Below, in pieces: positions 42,944-51,586 of a stretch of DNA of 64,000 nt. Position numbers and translations under genes: made by a program. A model generated the notes under the pieces. The model saw nothing but the letters and a program-made list of their open reading frames with translations. It was not told the origin of the DNA and did not search any database. The stretch covers positions 1 through 64,000 of the forward strand of contig DATAUE010000122.1 in assembly GCA_036268425.1 (NCBI GenBank). Reading direction: 5' to 3'. This DNA is from DATARH01 sp036268425 (GTDB taxonomy: Bacteria; Pseudomonadota; Alphaproteobacteria; ATCC43930; CGMCC-115725). Position 1 is the first letter of the stretch. Every line of letters starts with the position of its first letter.

Positions 42944-43702
42944 ATGGACGTTCGGGACAAAGTCGTCGCAATTACCGGCGCAGCCCGCGGTCTCGGTCAG
43001 GAATTTGCGCGCAGCCTCGGCGCCGCCGGCGCGAAAATTATCGCCGCCGACATCAACGATTGCGCCGAAACCGTCCGCCTCGTCAGCGAAGCAGGCGGCG
43101 CCGGCATCACTGCCAGGCTCAACGTCACCGATCCGGCCGCCGCCCTGGCGATGGTTGCGGCCGGTGTTGCCGCTTTCGGGCGTGTCGACGCATTGATCAA
43201 CAACGCCGCACTGTACGGCGCGTTGCATGGCGGCCGCTTTGAAGCCATCGACGAGGCAGAATGGGACGCTGCCATGGCGGTCAACGTCAAAGGCATCTGG
43301 AATTGCTGCAAAGCGGCGGTGCCGGCGATGCGTAATGCGGGCGGCGGCAGCATCGTCAATATTGCGTCGTTGGCCGCGACCTACGGCATGCCGTACGGGC
43401 TGCATTACACAACATCAAAGGCCGCGGTTATCGGTCTGACCCGCGGATTGGCGCGTGAACTCGGGCGAGACCGCATCCGGGTCAACGCCTTGGCGCCGAG
43501 CGCGGTAATGACCGAAGGCACCCGCGAGTTTTTCGGTGCCAAGCATGATCGCGCGCTGGAGACGATCAGAGCGGGTCAGACGATCCAGCGCAATCTGATG
43601 CCGTCCGATCTGACCGGCACAGTGATGTGGCTGGTGTCCGATGTCAGCAGTTTCGTCACCGGCCAGACTATTGCAGTCGACGGCGGCACCGTGATGCTAT
43701 AG
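42944..43702 (+). CDS. SDR family oxidoreductase
   Basis: This 252-residue classical short-chain dehydrogenase has the cofactor motif TGAARGLG (about 11-18), an NNAA motif (INNAALYG), catalytic Ser in NIASLAATYG and YTTSKAA as a variant Tyr-x3-Lys. The C-terminus has FVTGQTIAVDGG. GGAGGGG precedes the ATG, and a -10-like TATGAT lies at 42905-42910, so transcription may start here. It is followed 26 bases later by a second SDR gene. Confidence 0.88.
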   Translation: MDVRDKVVAITGAARGLGQEFARSLGAAGAKIIAADINDCAETVRLVSEAGGAGITARLNVTDPAAALAMVAAGVAAFGRVDALINNAALYGALHGGRFEAIDEAEWDAAMAVNVKGIWNCCKAAVPAMRNAGGGSIVNIASLAATYGMPYGLHYTTSKAAVIGLTRGLARELGRDRIRVNALAPSAVMTEGTREFFGAKHDRALETIRAGQTIQRNLMPSDLTGTVMWLVSDVSSFVTGQTIAVDGGTVML

Positions 43703-43728
43703 CGGCGAATTGGCGCAAGGGGGGATCC

Positions 43729-44481
43729 ATGCAATTGGCCGGTAAGGCAGCGCTGATCAGCGGCGCAGGCGGCGATATCTGCCGCGCCATCGCACTCGCT
43801 TTCGCCGAGGCCGGCGCTGCGGTCGCCTGTTGCGACATCGACACCGCGGCCGCCGCGGAAACCGCACGGCTGATCGGCGATACCGGCGGGCACGCGATAT
43901 CGCAGACCTGCGACGCGGCGAGTGAAAGCGCAACCGCGGCCGCCGCCGACGCAACGCATCGCGCGTTCGGACGCCTCGACATCCTCGTCAGCGGCGCGGC
44001 GCCCAACGACCCGAGCGGCACGATCATCGAGACCGCCGTCGCCGATTGGCGTCGCGTTCTCGACATCAATCTGACCGGCTCGTACCTGCTGAGCCGGGCC
44101 GTCCTGCCGCTGATGATCGCGGGCGGCGGCTCGATCATCTTTATCGCGTCGCAGCTCGGGCGGGTCGGTAGCGGCGGTCGCGCCGCCTATTGCGCCACCA
44201 AGGGCGCCCTGATCCAGCTGGCTAAGGTCATGGCGATCGATCACGCAGCGCAAAACGTGCGGGTCAACACATTGTCACCGGGCGCCATCGAAACTCAGCG
44301 GACCCTGCATCGCTATGGTTCATTCGAGGCCGCTCGCGAGCGGATCGGCCCGAAACACCTGCTCGGCCGGCTCGGGCGACCGGACGAACTGACCGGTGCG
44401 GCGGTGTTTCTCGCCAGCGATGCCGCAAGCTTTGTGACCGGCAGCGATCTGCTGGTCGATGGCGGTTATACCGCGATTTAA
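43729..44481 (+). CDS. SDR family oxidoreductase with altered cofactor motif
   Basis: This 250-residue short-chain dehydrogenase has its glycine-rich loop as SGAGGDICRAIA (about 10-21), where the consensus TGxxxGIG has Asp and Cys in place of two glycines. The catalytic residues remain: Ser in FIASQLGR and Tyr/Lys in YCATKGA. FVTGSDLLVDGG ends the fold. It is probably cotranscribed with the preceding SDR gene, and the two may work on successive or alternative alcohols. The ATG at 43729 follows GGGGGATCC. The altered loop may change cofactor preference. Confidence 0.85.
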   Translation: MQLAGKAALISGAGGDICRAIALAFAEAGAAVACCDIDTAAAAETARLIGDTGGHAISQTCDAASESATAAAADATHRAFGRLDILVSGAAPNDPSGTIIETAVADWRRVLDINLTGSYLLSRAVLPLMIAGGGSIIFIASQLGRVGSGGRAAYCATKGALIQLAKVMAIDHAAQNVRVNTLSPGAIETQRTLHRYGSFEAARERIGPKHLLGRLGRPDELTGAAVFLASDAASFVTGSDLLVDGGYTAI

Positions 44482-44495
44482 GCAGACGGTTGGAC

Positions 44496-45308
44496 TTAGG
44501 CTTCGAGCGCGTCCTGTAGCACGCCGTCCGGGGTGAAAGCCGCGGCGATCAGACGGCCACCGCGGCCGGAGCCGCCATCGAGCGAAACCGCAAACTCGGC
44601 CTCGACGAGGCCACGGCGCGCCCGGTCAAAGCCGCGGACCACGCGGCGAAAACCGTCATACGGCGCCGCCAATTCAAGGATATCCTGTGCGCTGCCCCAC
44701 CAGAACGCGTCGGTCTGTTTGGTCAGCGGCCGCGATGGATCGACCCCGGCATGGACGAAGAGCAACCCGAGATCATCGGTTACGGCAGCATGCCGCAGAC
44801 TGGAGAACAAGGTCGTGTGCCCGGGCGCGGCATTCATCGCGTTGCGCAAACTGCTCGTCCAACGGGTGATCGTACGCGGCCCGTCCCGGCTCGCAGCAAA
44901 ACCCTGGCGCATATCGCCGCCATAGGCGGTCACCGTCGCCTCAATTCCCTCCTGCACCATCCATGCCAGGATTTCGCCGGGGTTCGGCGCAAACTGGAGT
45001 TGCAGCAGCTTTTGCCACATCTCTTCCTGAGCGCCGCGCAGATACACGACATCGCAGGCAAAGCCGCGCGACCGCGCCAGGATTCGCCGGCGAAAATCGA
45101 GCAATTCGTCAATTGTCGCAGCAACAGCGTCGCCGCGGCCAAAATAATTGCCGAGATAAACCAGCCGATCGCCATCGGCAATGCGCGGCGCCATGCGGTC
45201 ATGCAGTCGGGCGAGACGATCGGCCTCACCCAGGATTGAGGCGACCGCCCAGACCCGCCCTGCTCGCTTCAACCGGGCGAAGTTTGTCGCCGCGGACCGA
45301 CGATTCAC
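44496..45308 (-). CDS. Degenerate PPP-type metallophosphoesterase (probable pseudo-enzyme)
   Basis: This 270-residue protein aligns by eye along its length with bacterial serine/threonine (PPP) phosphatases, but the metal-ligand motifs are changed. The usual GDIHG appears as ASILGEAD, GDYVDRG as GNYFGRG, and GNHE as GAQEE. LLFVHAGVDP (HAG) and the C-terminal GSGRGGRLIAAAF are kept. Dephosphorylation by the normal two-metal mechanism is therefore unlikely, while the fold seems preserved, with no stops or frameshifts. The start is GTG. It lies just downstream of carD on the same strand and may be cotranscribed with it, suggesting a binding or regulatory role. Confidence 0.75.
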   Translation of the reverse strand: MNRRSAATNFARLKRAGRVWAVASILGEADRLARLHDRMAPRIADGDRLVYLGNYFGRGDAVAATIDELLDFRRRILARSRGFACDVVYLRGAQEEMWQKLLQLQFAPNPGEILAWMVQEGIEATVTAYGGDMRQGFAASRDGPRTITRWTSSLRNAMNAAPGHTTLFSSLRHAAVTDDLGLLFVHAGVDPSRPLTKQTDAFWWGSAQDILELAAPYDGFRRVVRGFDRARRGLVEAEFAVSLDGGSGRGGRLIAAAFTPDGVLQDALEA

Positions 45309-45356
45309 GCGTTGCGCCCCGGTGTGGCCCCGGCTTCGTGCGGGGTGGCCCGCCGA

Positions 45357-45857
45357 TCAGGCGGCCGACAACATCTGCTCAACGCGCTGCGTCGCAGTCA
45401 TTTCGTCAATCGCCTCGACCGCCGCAAATTCGCGCACGAGCCGGTCGAGCGCCGCCTGATAGATCTGCCGCTCGCTGTAGGATTGCTCGGGTTGGCCGAC
45501 ATTGCGGAAGAGGTCGCGCACAACTTCGGCGATCGACGCGGGATCGCCCGAAGCGATCTTGGCCTGGTATTCCTGCGCCCGCCGGCTCCACATCGTGCGC
45601 TTGGCACGCGAGCGGCCGCGCAGCTTGGCCAACGCAACATCCATTTCCTTGTGGCTCGACAGGCGGCGCAACCCCGATACCTGGGCTTTCGCCAGCGGTA
45701 CACGCAGCGTCATGCGATCCTTGTCAAAGGTGACCACGAATACATTTAGGGTGTGTCCGGCAATTTCCTGTGTTTCGATAGCGGTGATCTTGCCCACCCC
45801 GTGCGTGGGGTAGACGACGAGGTCGCCTGTCAGGAATGGCATCTTCTCGGCCGTCAT
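45357..45857 (-). CDS. CarD family transcriptional regulator
   Basis: This 166-residue RNA-polymerase-binding factor acts on promoter opening rather than as a classical repressor. The N-terminal Tudor-like domain that binds the polymerase beta subunit begins FLTGDLVVYPTHGVGKI (about 7-23). The remainder is the helical CarD_CdnL domain, with MWSRRAQEYQAKI containing the conserved Trp that contacts the promoter. GAGAGA precedes the ATG at 45857. CarD next to FdxA is a common alphaproteobacterial order. It probably influences rRNA and stress promoters. Confidence 0.9.
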   Translation of the reverse strand: MTAEKMPFLTGDLVVYPTHGVGKITAIETQEIAGHTLNVFVVTFDKDRMTLRVPLAKAQVSGLRRLSSHKEMDVALAKLRGRSRAKRTMWSRRAQEYQAKIASGDPASIAEVVRDLFRNVGQPEQSYSERQIYQAALDRLVREFAAVEAIDEMTATQRVEQMLSAA

Positions 45858-46036
45858 ATTCGTCTCTCGCGCAACCGACCCGACCAGCGCTGGCACGACG
45901 GGTTCCTAGATCGCGAGCCGTGGCAAGCGACCGTCCACACTTCAACGCGGAGCGCGGAACGTAGGGGGAAGGCGTCGATAGCGCCGGGCAGAATGTATAG
46001 CACGAAATGCCGTGCCGGGCCAGCACATCAGCCATG

Positions 46037-46057
46037 CTTGCCCGGCAACCGGGCAAG
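46037..46057 (-). terminator. Hairpin downstream of fdxA
   Basis: A perfect 9-bp stem (CTTGCCCGG and CCGGGCAAG) with a 3-base loop lies 26 bases after the fdxA stop codon. No T-run follows on the minus strand, so it may slow or protect the transcript end rather than act as a strong terminator. Confidence 0.5.
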
Positions 46058-46082
46058 ACGACGACCTTTTGGCGGCAGTTGC

Positions 46083-46415
46083 TTAACCGCCGCCCTTCGG
46101 GCTGAAGAACTTCTCGAACTTGCCGTCGACCCCCTTCCATTCATCGGCGTCGTCGGGCGCCGGTTTCTTGCGCGTGATGTTCGGCCAGTTCACCGCATAT
46201 TCGCGATTGACGTCCAGCCATTGCTCCGCCGCCTGCTCGCTATCGGGAATGATTGCTTCAGCAGGGCATTCAGGCTCGCACACCCCGCAATCAATGCATT
46301 CATCAGGATGAATAACGAGCATATTCTCGCCTTCATAAAAGCAATCGACCGGGCAAACCTCAACGCAATCCATGTACTTGCAACGGATGCAGGCCTCAGT
46401 GACGACGTAGGTCAT
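46083..46415 (-). CDS. fdxA: Seven-iron ferredoxin FdxA
   Basis: This 110-residue ferredoxin has one 3Fe-4S and one 4Fe-4S cluster, of the Azotobacter ferredoxin I type. The cysteines are in EACIRCKYMDCVEVCPVDC and ECIDCGVCEPECP. Spacing from Cys9 to Cys17 and the partner Cys50 fits the 3Fe site, while Cys21, 40, 43 and 46 fit the 4Fe site. The ATG at 46415 has AGGAGAAG upstream; the longer frame has no ribosome-binding site. It is a soluble low-potential electron carrier, and the indolepyruvate oxidoreductase in this window is a conceivable partner. Confidence 0.93.
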   Translation of the reverse strand: MTYVVTEACIRCKYMDCVEVCPVDCFYEGENMLVIHPDECIDCGVCEPECPAEAIIPDSEQAAEQWLDVNREYAVNWPNITRKKPAPDDADEWKGVDGKFEKFFSPKGGG

Positions 46416-46703
46416 GGTCTCGGGTTCTTCTCCTTGGGTTCGCCTGGGCTCCAGGATCGGTAACCGACCGCCCGCGGCGCCTGCAAGTGCGTTGCCGGGT
46501 CTGGCTCGGCAGTCTGCATGCCTGCCTAGCACGGGGTCCCGGAACGGGCAAGCCCGAGGCGTCGCTTGTTCTGCTTGCCACCCAATTTTGCCAGCCCGGC
46601 TTTAGCTACCCGACTGCGGCGAAACGTCAGCGGAAATTTTACCGCTGGTGGTCCGTTATTGCGCGGTGGCGTCAGCGCCGGAACTTCAAGGCTGGGTTTA
46701 ACC
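46416..46703. other. Divergent intergenic region between fdxA and the glycan cluster
   Basis: No gene was recognised in these 288 bases. They should contain the divergent promoters of fdxA (minus) and of the first glycan gene (plus), but no clear boxes were identified. An open frame entering the first glycan gene from 46566 has no ribosome-binding site and is treated as leader. Confidence 0.35.
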
Positions 46704-47867
46704 GTGACAAAACGCGGCAAGGTCGTCCTTCTGCATTTCGTCGGCCAGATGCCGCTCGCCGGCATTGCCTGGCAGGCGGTCAATTACCTCGTCGGGCTGG
46801 AAAAGCTCGGCTATGAGGCGTGGTATGTCGAGGATCATGGCGCCAACCCCTACGACCCGCGCGTCAGCAGCGTCGTCATGGATTGCGCCTACAATGTCGG
46901 CTATCTCCGCGATGCGATGGAGCGCCACGGCCTCACCGGCCGCTGGGCCTATTGGGACGCGATCAACGATGCCTACCACGGACTGTCGCGTGAACAGGTA
47001 TGGGCGCTGTACGCCGAGGCGGACGGGCTGATCAACCTGTGCGGCGCCACCCGGTTGCGCGACGAGCACATGCAATGCCCGGTGCGGCTCATGATCGATA
47101 CCGACCCGGTCTATGAGCAGATCAAATACGCCAAAGCCGACCCGGCGGCGCGCGCCTATCTCGACGCGCACACGCATTTCTTTACCTATGGCACAAATCT
47201 CGGCACCCCGGCGTCACAGGTGCCGCTATGCGGCATTCCGTGGCGCGCCACGCGGCCGCCGGTCGATCTCGATCTGTGGCCGCAGGCGGAGGGCGCACCA
47301 TCCTGCTTTTCGACGATCGCGACCTGGGAAAACAAGGGCAAAAACATCGACTATGAGGGCTCGACCTATCTCTGGTCGAAACACGTCAATTTCCTCAAAT
47401 TCCTCGATCTGCCGCGGCACCGGCCACAAACCTGCTTCGAAATGGCGATGCTGCCGCCCGACGACGGCGTGCGCCGCGAGGTCGAAGGCGCCGGTTGGCA
47501 CCTCACCGATCCCCGGCCGATTTCGGCCGATATGGCAAGCTATCAGGCGTTTATCGCCGGATCGCGGGGCGAATTCACTGTGGCGAAGGACATTTATGTG
47601 CGGCCCCACAGCGGTTGGTTCAGCGATCGCGCGGTGTGCTATCTGGCCGCCGGGCGGCCAGTCGTCACGATGCGCACCGGCTTCACCAGCTTTTGTCCGG
47701 CCGGGCGCGGCGTGTTTGACTATGCGACGCATGACGAGGCGCTGGCCGCCATCGATGCGATCGCCGCGGATTACGCTGGCCACAGCCGGGCAGCCCGCGA
47801 CGTCGCCGGCGCCTATTTCGGGGCCGAGGCGGTTGTCGCACAGCTATTGGCCGAAGCCGGGCTGTGA
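46704..47867 (+). CDS. Putative GT-B glycosyltransferase
   Basis: This protein of about 387 residues probably starts at GTG (VTKRGKVVLLHFVG). The opening beta-strand/glycine loop (LLHFVGQMPLAGIAWQ) and the late blocks RPHSGWFSDRAVCYLAAGRP and TGFTSFCPAGRGVFDY resemble nucleotide-sugar binding in GT-B-fold glycosyltransferases, where a Glu/Asp near the last block contacts the donor. A block ATWENKGKNIDYEGSTY is conspicuous. No signal peptide or membrane segment is seen. It stands at the head of a cluster of glycan genes, with a 134-base gap to the next. Donor and acceptor are unknown. Confidence 0.65.
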   Translation: MTKRGKVVLLHFVGQMPLAGIAWQAVNYLVGLEKLGYEAWYVEDHGANPYDPRVSSVVMDCAYNVGYLRDAMERHGLTGRWAYWDAINDAYHGLSREQVWALYAEADGLINLCGATRLRDEHMQCPVRLMIDTDPVYEQIKYAKADPAARAYLDAHTHFFTYGTNLGTPASQVPLCGIPWRATRPPVDLDLWPQAEGAPSCFSTIATWENKGKNIDYEGSTYLWSKHVNFLKFLDLPRHRPQTCFEMAMLPPDDGVRREVEGAGWHLTDPRPISADMASYQAFIAGSRGEFTVAKDIYVRPHSGWFSDRAVCYLAAGRPVVTMRTGFTSFCPAGRGVFDYATHDEALAAIDAIAADYAGHSRAARDVAGAYFGAEAVVAQLLAEAGL

Positions 47868-48001
47868 ACCGGGCCGATGCGCCGCAGCCGGGCTTTCCGG
47901 CTTGACATGCGGTACCGGTCCGCGCAAACGACCCGTACGCCGCGACGGATTACCCGCACGATCACCCGCCGTTTAGCCCGATTTTCAGCTCTGCGTTTCG
48001 C

Positions 48002-49711
48002 ATGAATATTACCGATACTTGGTTTAGCGGCGCGGCCGCCGTTCGCTCCGGCGTAGAACACGACAGGTTGTGGGACCGGCTCGCGGGAATCGTGCTGCTC
48101 ATTGCCGCCGTTCTTGTAGTGTTGACGTTTAAGGATTACGGCGTCACCTGGGACGAAGACGTCCACAGCTATTACGGTGGTCTGGCGCTCGATTACTATT
48201 TGTCGCTTTTCGCAGACCAGCGAGCGCTGCACTGGCTCAACCTCTACAATTACGGCGCCGCATTCGACATGGTGGCGGCCGCGCTGAGCCGCATCTCACC
48301 GCTCGGGCTTTACGAAACACGGCACTTGCTGAACGGGTGCGTCGGTATTCTCGGCCTTATCGGGTGCTGGAAATTGGGGCGCGCCCTGGGCGGCGCGCGT
48401 GCCGGTTTCCTGGCGCTGGTCTTTCTGCTGCTGACCCCGAATTACTACGGGCAGATGTTCAACAACCCGAAGGACATCCCGTTCGCGGTCGGGGGCGTGT
48501 GGGCAACCTATTACATGGTCCGCGTGCTGCCCAGCCTGCCGCGACCGCCTTTGACACTGCTGCTGAAGATGGGCTTGGCAATCGGCCTGGCGCTCGGCGT
48601 ACGGGTCGGCGGCCTGTTGTTTCTGTGCTATTTCGGCTTGGTGCTCGGCCTGTCCGGCCTATGGCAGGTGGTCGTGGCGCGGCGTGCGATGCTGTTGGCC
48701 GAGGTCGCATGGGTCAGTCTGTGGCGCGTGTTGCTGCCGGTTTCCGCGGTCGGTTTTGCGGTGATGCTGCTGTTCTGGCCCTGGGCGCAGCACGACCCGA
48801 TCGACAATCCGCTGCGCGCCCTCGCGTTCTTCTCGCACGAAACCTTCCCGTTCTACACGCTGTTCGACGGCAGCTTCTTCCCCGCGAGCAACCTGCCGTG
48901 GGAATATCTGCCGACGTATATTCTGCTGGCACTGCCGGAACTCGTACTGGTGTTGTTGGCTGTTGCGCCGGTCCTCGGTGTCGTCGCGATGGCACGGCGC
49001 GGCATTGCGCAGCGCCGCGAGGCTGTGCTCGGGCTGTTCCTGCTGGGGTTCTCGATCGTTTTCCCGGTGACGTACGCGATCGCGATCAACGCGGTGCTGT
49101 TCGACGGCATGCGCCATTTCATCTTTGTGCTGCCGCCGATTGCGGTGGCTGCAGCGCTGGTTGCCGACCGCGCGGTGAGCCGCCTCGGCACCCTGCCCTA
49201 TCGGCCGGCGGTCTATGCCGCGCTTGGACTGTACGGCATCGCGCACATCACGATCATGGTGCTGCTGCACCCTGACCAGTATGTCTATTACAACGCCTTT
49301 GTCGGCGGGGTGGACGGCGCGCAGCGCAAATTCAAGCTGGATTATTGGGCCAATTCCTACGCCGAGGCAGTACGCGGGCTGGCCGCCTACCTGCACAATG
49401 AATACGGCGCCGATTTCGAGGAGCGGGAATTTACCGTCGCGGTCTGCGGTCCGCCGATTTCCGCGGCGTATTTCTTCCCGGGAAATTTCCGCTTTATGCA
49501 TCAGCGCGACAAGGCGGATTTCTTTATCGCCTTTACCAAAGACGATTGCGACAAAACGCTCCCCGGCCGGCCGATCTATCGCGTCGAACGCATGGGGGCG
49601 CTGTTGTCGGTGGTGCTCGACCGTCGTGAGATCGTAGCGGAACAGCGCATCGCAAAGCAGCCGCTGGCGCATGCCCTGCCGCGCAATTTGCCAATCTCGG
49701 CGTATCCCTGA
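48002..49711 (+). CDS. Membrane glycosyltransferase, GT39/ArnT-like
   Basis: This 569-residue protein has about ten hydrophobic segments. After the first membrane helix (IVLLIAAVLVVLTF) comes YGVTWDEDVH, the acidic loop found at the same place in GT39 and GT83 enzymes that take sugars from a polyprenyl-phosphate donor on the outer face of the membrane. NNPKDIPFAVGG and LGVRVGGLL are further family-like loops. The C-terminal about 110 residues are soluble and presumably periplasmic. With the following genes it forms a plausible lipid-linked sugar transfer system. The acceptor (lipid A, polysaccharide or protein) is unknown. Confidence 0.8.
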   Translation: MNITDTWFSGAAAVRSGVEHDRLWDRLAGIVLLIAAVLVVLTFKDYGVTWDEDVHSYYGGLALDYYLSLFADQRALHWLNLYNYGAAFDMVAAALSRISPLGLYETRHLLNGCVGILGLIGCWKLGRALGGARAGFLALVFLLLTPNYYGQMFNNPKDIPFAVGGVWATYYMVRVLPSLPRPPLTLLLKMGLAIGLALGVRVGGLLFLCYFGLVLGLSGLWQVVVARRAMLLAEVAWVSLWRVLLPVSAVGFAVMLLFWPWAQHDPIDNPLRALAFFSHETFPFYTLFDGSFFPASNLPWEYLPTYILLALPELVLVLLAVAPVLGVVAMARRGIAQRREAVLGLFLLGFSIVFPVTYAIAINAVLFDGMRHFIFVLPPIAVAAALVADRAVSRLGTLPYRPAVYAALGLYGIAHITIMVLLHPDQYVYYNAFVGGVDGAQRKFKLDYWANSYAEAVRGLAAYLHNEYGADFEEREFTVAVCGPPISAAYFFPGNFRFMHQRDKADFFIAFTKDDCDKTLPGRPIYRVERMGALLSVVLDRREIVAEQRIAKQPLAHALPRNLPISAYP

Positions 49712-49765
49712 GCCTGCGTCGCAGCACCGGAATAGGTTGGCGGCGTAGCGCGTTTCCGTACGACG

Positions 49766-50542
49766 ATGGAACGCGCCGAATACGACAAGCTCGACCAGAC
49801 CGAGGATCGCATGTGGTGGTTTGCGGCGACGCACGCAAATCTGCTGCTGCTGCATCGGATGGCGGTGCACGACAGCGGGGTCAGCGGAGTTGGGGCGCCA
49901 CTGCTCGACGCCGGTTGCGGCACCGGCGGGCTGCTAACGCGGATTGCCGCGGCCTACCCCCGGCGGCCGGTGATCGGCCTCGACGCCGATGACACCGCTT
50001 GCGCGCGAGCCGCCTCCAAAAGCGCGCAGCCGGTCTGCGCCGGATCGGTCAATGCCCTGCCGTTTGCCGATCGTGCGTTCGGCACGATTTTCAGCGCCGA
50101 CGTGCTGTGCCACCGCGATGTCGACGAACGCGCGGCGCTTGGGCAGTTTTACCGCTGTCTGCGCGATGACGGGCTGCTGATCCTCAACCTGCCGGCTTAT
50201 CGCTGGATGCTGTCGCGCCACGATAGCGCCGTCTACAATGCCCGGCGCTATTCGCGGCGCGGCCTCGTTCGCCTGTTGCAGACGGCCGGCTTCCGCCTGC
50301 TTTTCGCCAGTTATTGGAATGTCGTGCTATTTCCGATCATGGTACTGACTCGTAAGCTCCTGCCTGGCGGCCCGGCGCCGACCAGCGATGTCCGCCTCTA
50401 CCCCGCACCGGTTGAAGCGTTGTGCCGCGCCGCCACCGCGCTGGAGCGCCGCCTTCTCGGGCTCGGCATACGCTTTCCGTTCGGCGGCTCGCTGATTGCG
50501 GTTGCCACCAAAGACGCTGGCCGAGGCGCCGCTCATGCCTGA
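49766..50542 (+). CDS. Class I SAM-dependent methyltransferase
   Basis: This 258-residue methyltransferase has the SAM-binding motif I LLDAGCGTGGLLTRIA (about 46-61), an acidic motif II VIGLDADDT, and VNALPFADRAFGTIFSADVL for motifs III and IV, like the UbiE/type 11 group. It lacks a membrane segment apart from a hydrophobic patch near 185-200. It overlaps the following GT2 gene by 8 bases, so it is presumably part of the glycan cluster and may methylate a sugar or lipid. The exact substrate is unknown. Confidence 0.85.
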   Translation: MERAEYDKLDQTEDRMWWFAATHANLLLLHRMAVHDSGVSGVGAPLLDAGCGTGGLLTRIAAAYPRRPVIGLDADDTACARAASKSAQPVCAGSVNALPFADRAFGTIFSADVLCHRDVDERAALGQFYRCLRDDGLLILNLPAYRWMLSRHDSAVYNARRYSRRGLVRLLQTAGFRLLFASYWNVVLFPIMVLTRKLLPGGPAPTSDVRLYPAPVEALCRAATALERRLLGLGIRFPFGGSLIAVATKDAGRGAAHA

Positions 50543-51569
50543 TACGACCGTGTCGCGCATCGAAATCGTAGCACGCGATACCGCATCGGCGCGGTATGCG
50601 CTGTCGATCGTCGTGCCGGTCTATAATGGCGCCGCCAGTGTCGGCGAATTGGTTACGGCGCTTGAAGCACTGGAGATCGCCGGCGGCCACGAGATCGTGC
50701 TGGTCAATGACGGCAGCCCCGACAACAGCCGCGCCGTGTGCCGACGGCTGGTCGAACAGGCGCGGGTGCCGATCACTTTTGTCGATCTGTCGCGCAATTA
50801 CGGCGAGCACAACGCGGTCATGGCCGGACTGCGCCATGCCAGCGGTGCGCATGTCATTACGATGGATGACGATTTGCAGAACCCGCCGGAGGAAGTCGAG
50901 CGCCTGCTCGCTTTTGCCCAGGAAAGCGGCCGCGAGGTCATCTACACCTATTACGACGAAAAGCAGCACGCCGGCTGGCGCAATCTCGGCAGCCAGTTCA
51001 CCAACTGGGTCGCCGGCTTTGTGCTCGACAAGCCGAAGAGCTTTTATCTGTCGAGCTTCCGCTGCATGAGTGCCTTCGTCGTGCGCGAAATCACCCGTTA
51101 CGACGGGCCATTTCCTTATGTCGACGGGCTGATCCTGCAGGTGACGCAGGATATCGACCGGCTGCTGGTGCGCCATCTGCCGCGCGCGGTCGGTCGCAGC
51201 AACTACACAATGCGGCGGCTGCTGCGGCTGTGGCTCAGCATGTTCGTCAATTTCTCGGTCATGCCGTTGCGGCTCAGTACATTGACCGGGTTTGCGCTGA
51301 GCCTCGCAGGCGCCGCCGGCAGCATCATGACGATCACCGAGGCATTGTTTTTCGACCCGCCGGCCGGCTGGGCCTCGCTGATGGCAGCGCTGCTGCTGCT
51401 TTCCGGGGTGCAGTTGGTCATTCTAGGGCTGGTTGGCGAATATCTCGGCCGCCTCTACCTGACTGCCAACCGCAAACCGCAATCGGTGGTCAGGACGGTG
51501 CTTCGTGCGGCACCCACGACGGCGGCGGCAAACCCGCCGCTGCGCCGCCGCGAACCCGCTTCAAACTAG
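50535..51569 (+). CDS. GT2 glycosyltransferase, polyprenyl-phosphate sugar synthase type (GtrB/ArnC-like)
   Basis: This 344-residue enzyme probably moves a sugar from a nucleotide donor to undecaprenyl phosphate on the cytoplasmic face. The GT2 core is at 20-235 with LSIVVPVYNGAASV, IVLVNDGSPD and the metal-binding MDDDLQNPP (DXD). Two C-terminal membrane segments (about 250-275 and 285-315), typical of GtrB, ArnC and DPM1-like enzymes, anchor it. The ATG at 50535 overlaps the methyltransferase end. It is followed 17 bases later by the small EamA-like gene. Confidence 0.88.
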   Translation: MPDTTVSRIEIVARDTASARYALSIVVPVYNGAASVGELVTALEALEIAGGHEIVLVNDGSPDNSRAVCRRLVEQARVPITFVDLSRNYGEHNAVMAGLRHASGAHVITMDDDLQNPPEEVERLLAFAQESGREVIYTYYDEKQHAGWRNLGSQFTNWVAGFVLDKPKSFYLSSFRCMSAFVVREITRYDGPFPYVDGLILQVTQDIDRLLVRHLPRAVGRSNYTMRRLLRLWLSMFVNFSVMPLRLSTLTGFALSLAGAAGSIMTITEALFFDPPAGWASLMAALLLLSGVQLVILGLVGEYLGRLYLTANRKPQSVVRTVLRAAPTTAAANPPLRRREPASN

Positions 51570-51586
51570 GTCAAACGCCGGTGGCA

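Noticed and set aside
46566..46703. N-terminal extension of the first glycan gene
   Set aside because: No ribosome-binding site and no similarity to a signal or domain; the fold begins at the GTG at 46704.
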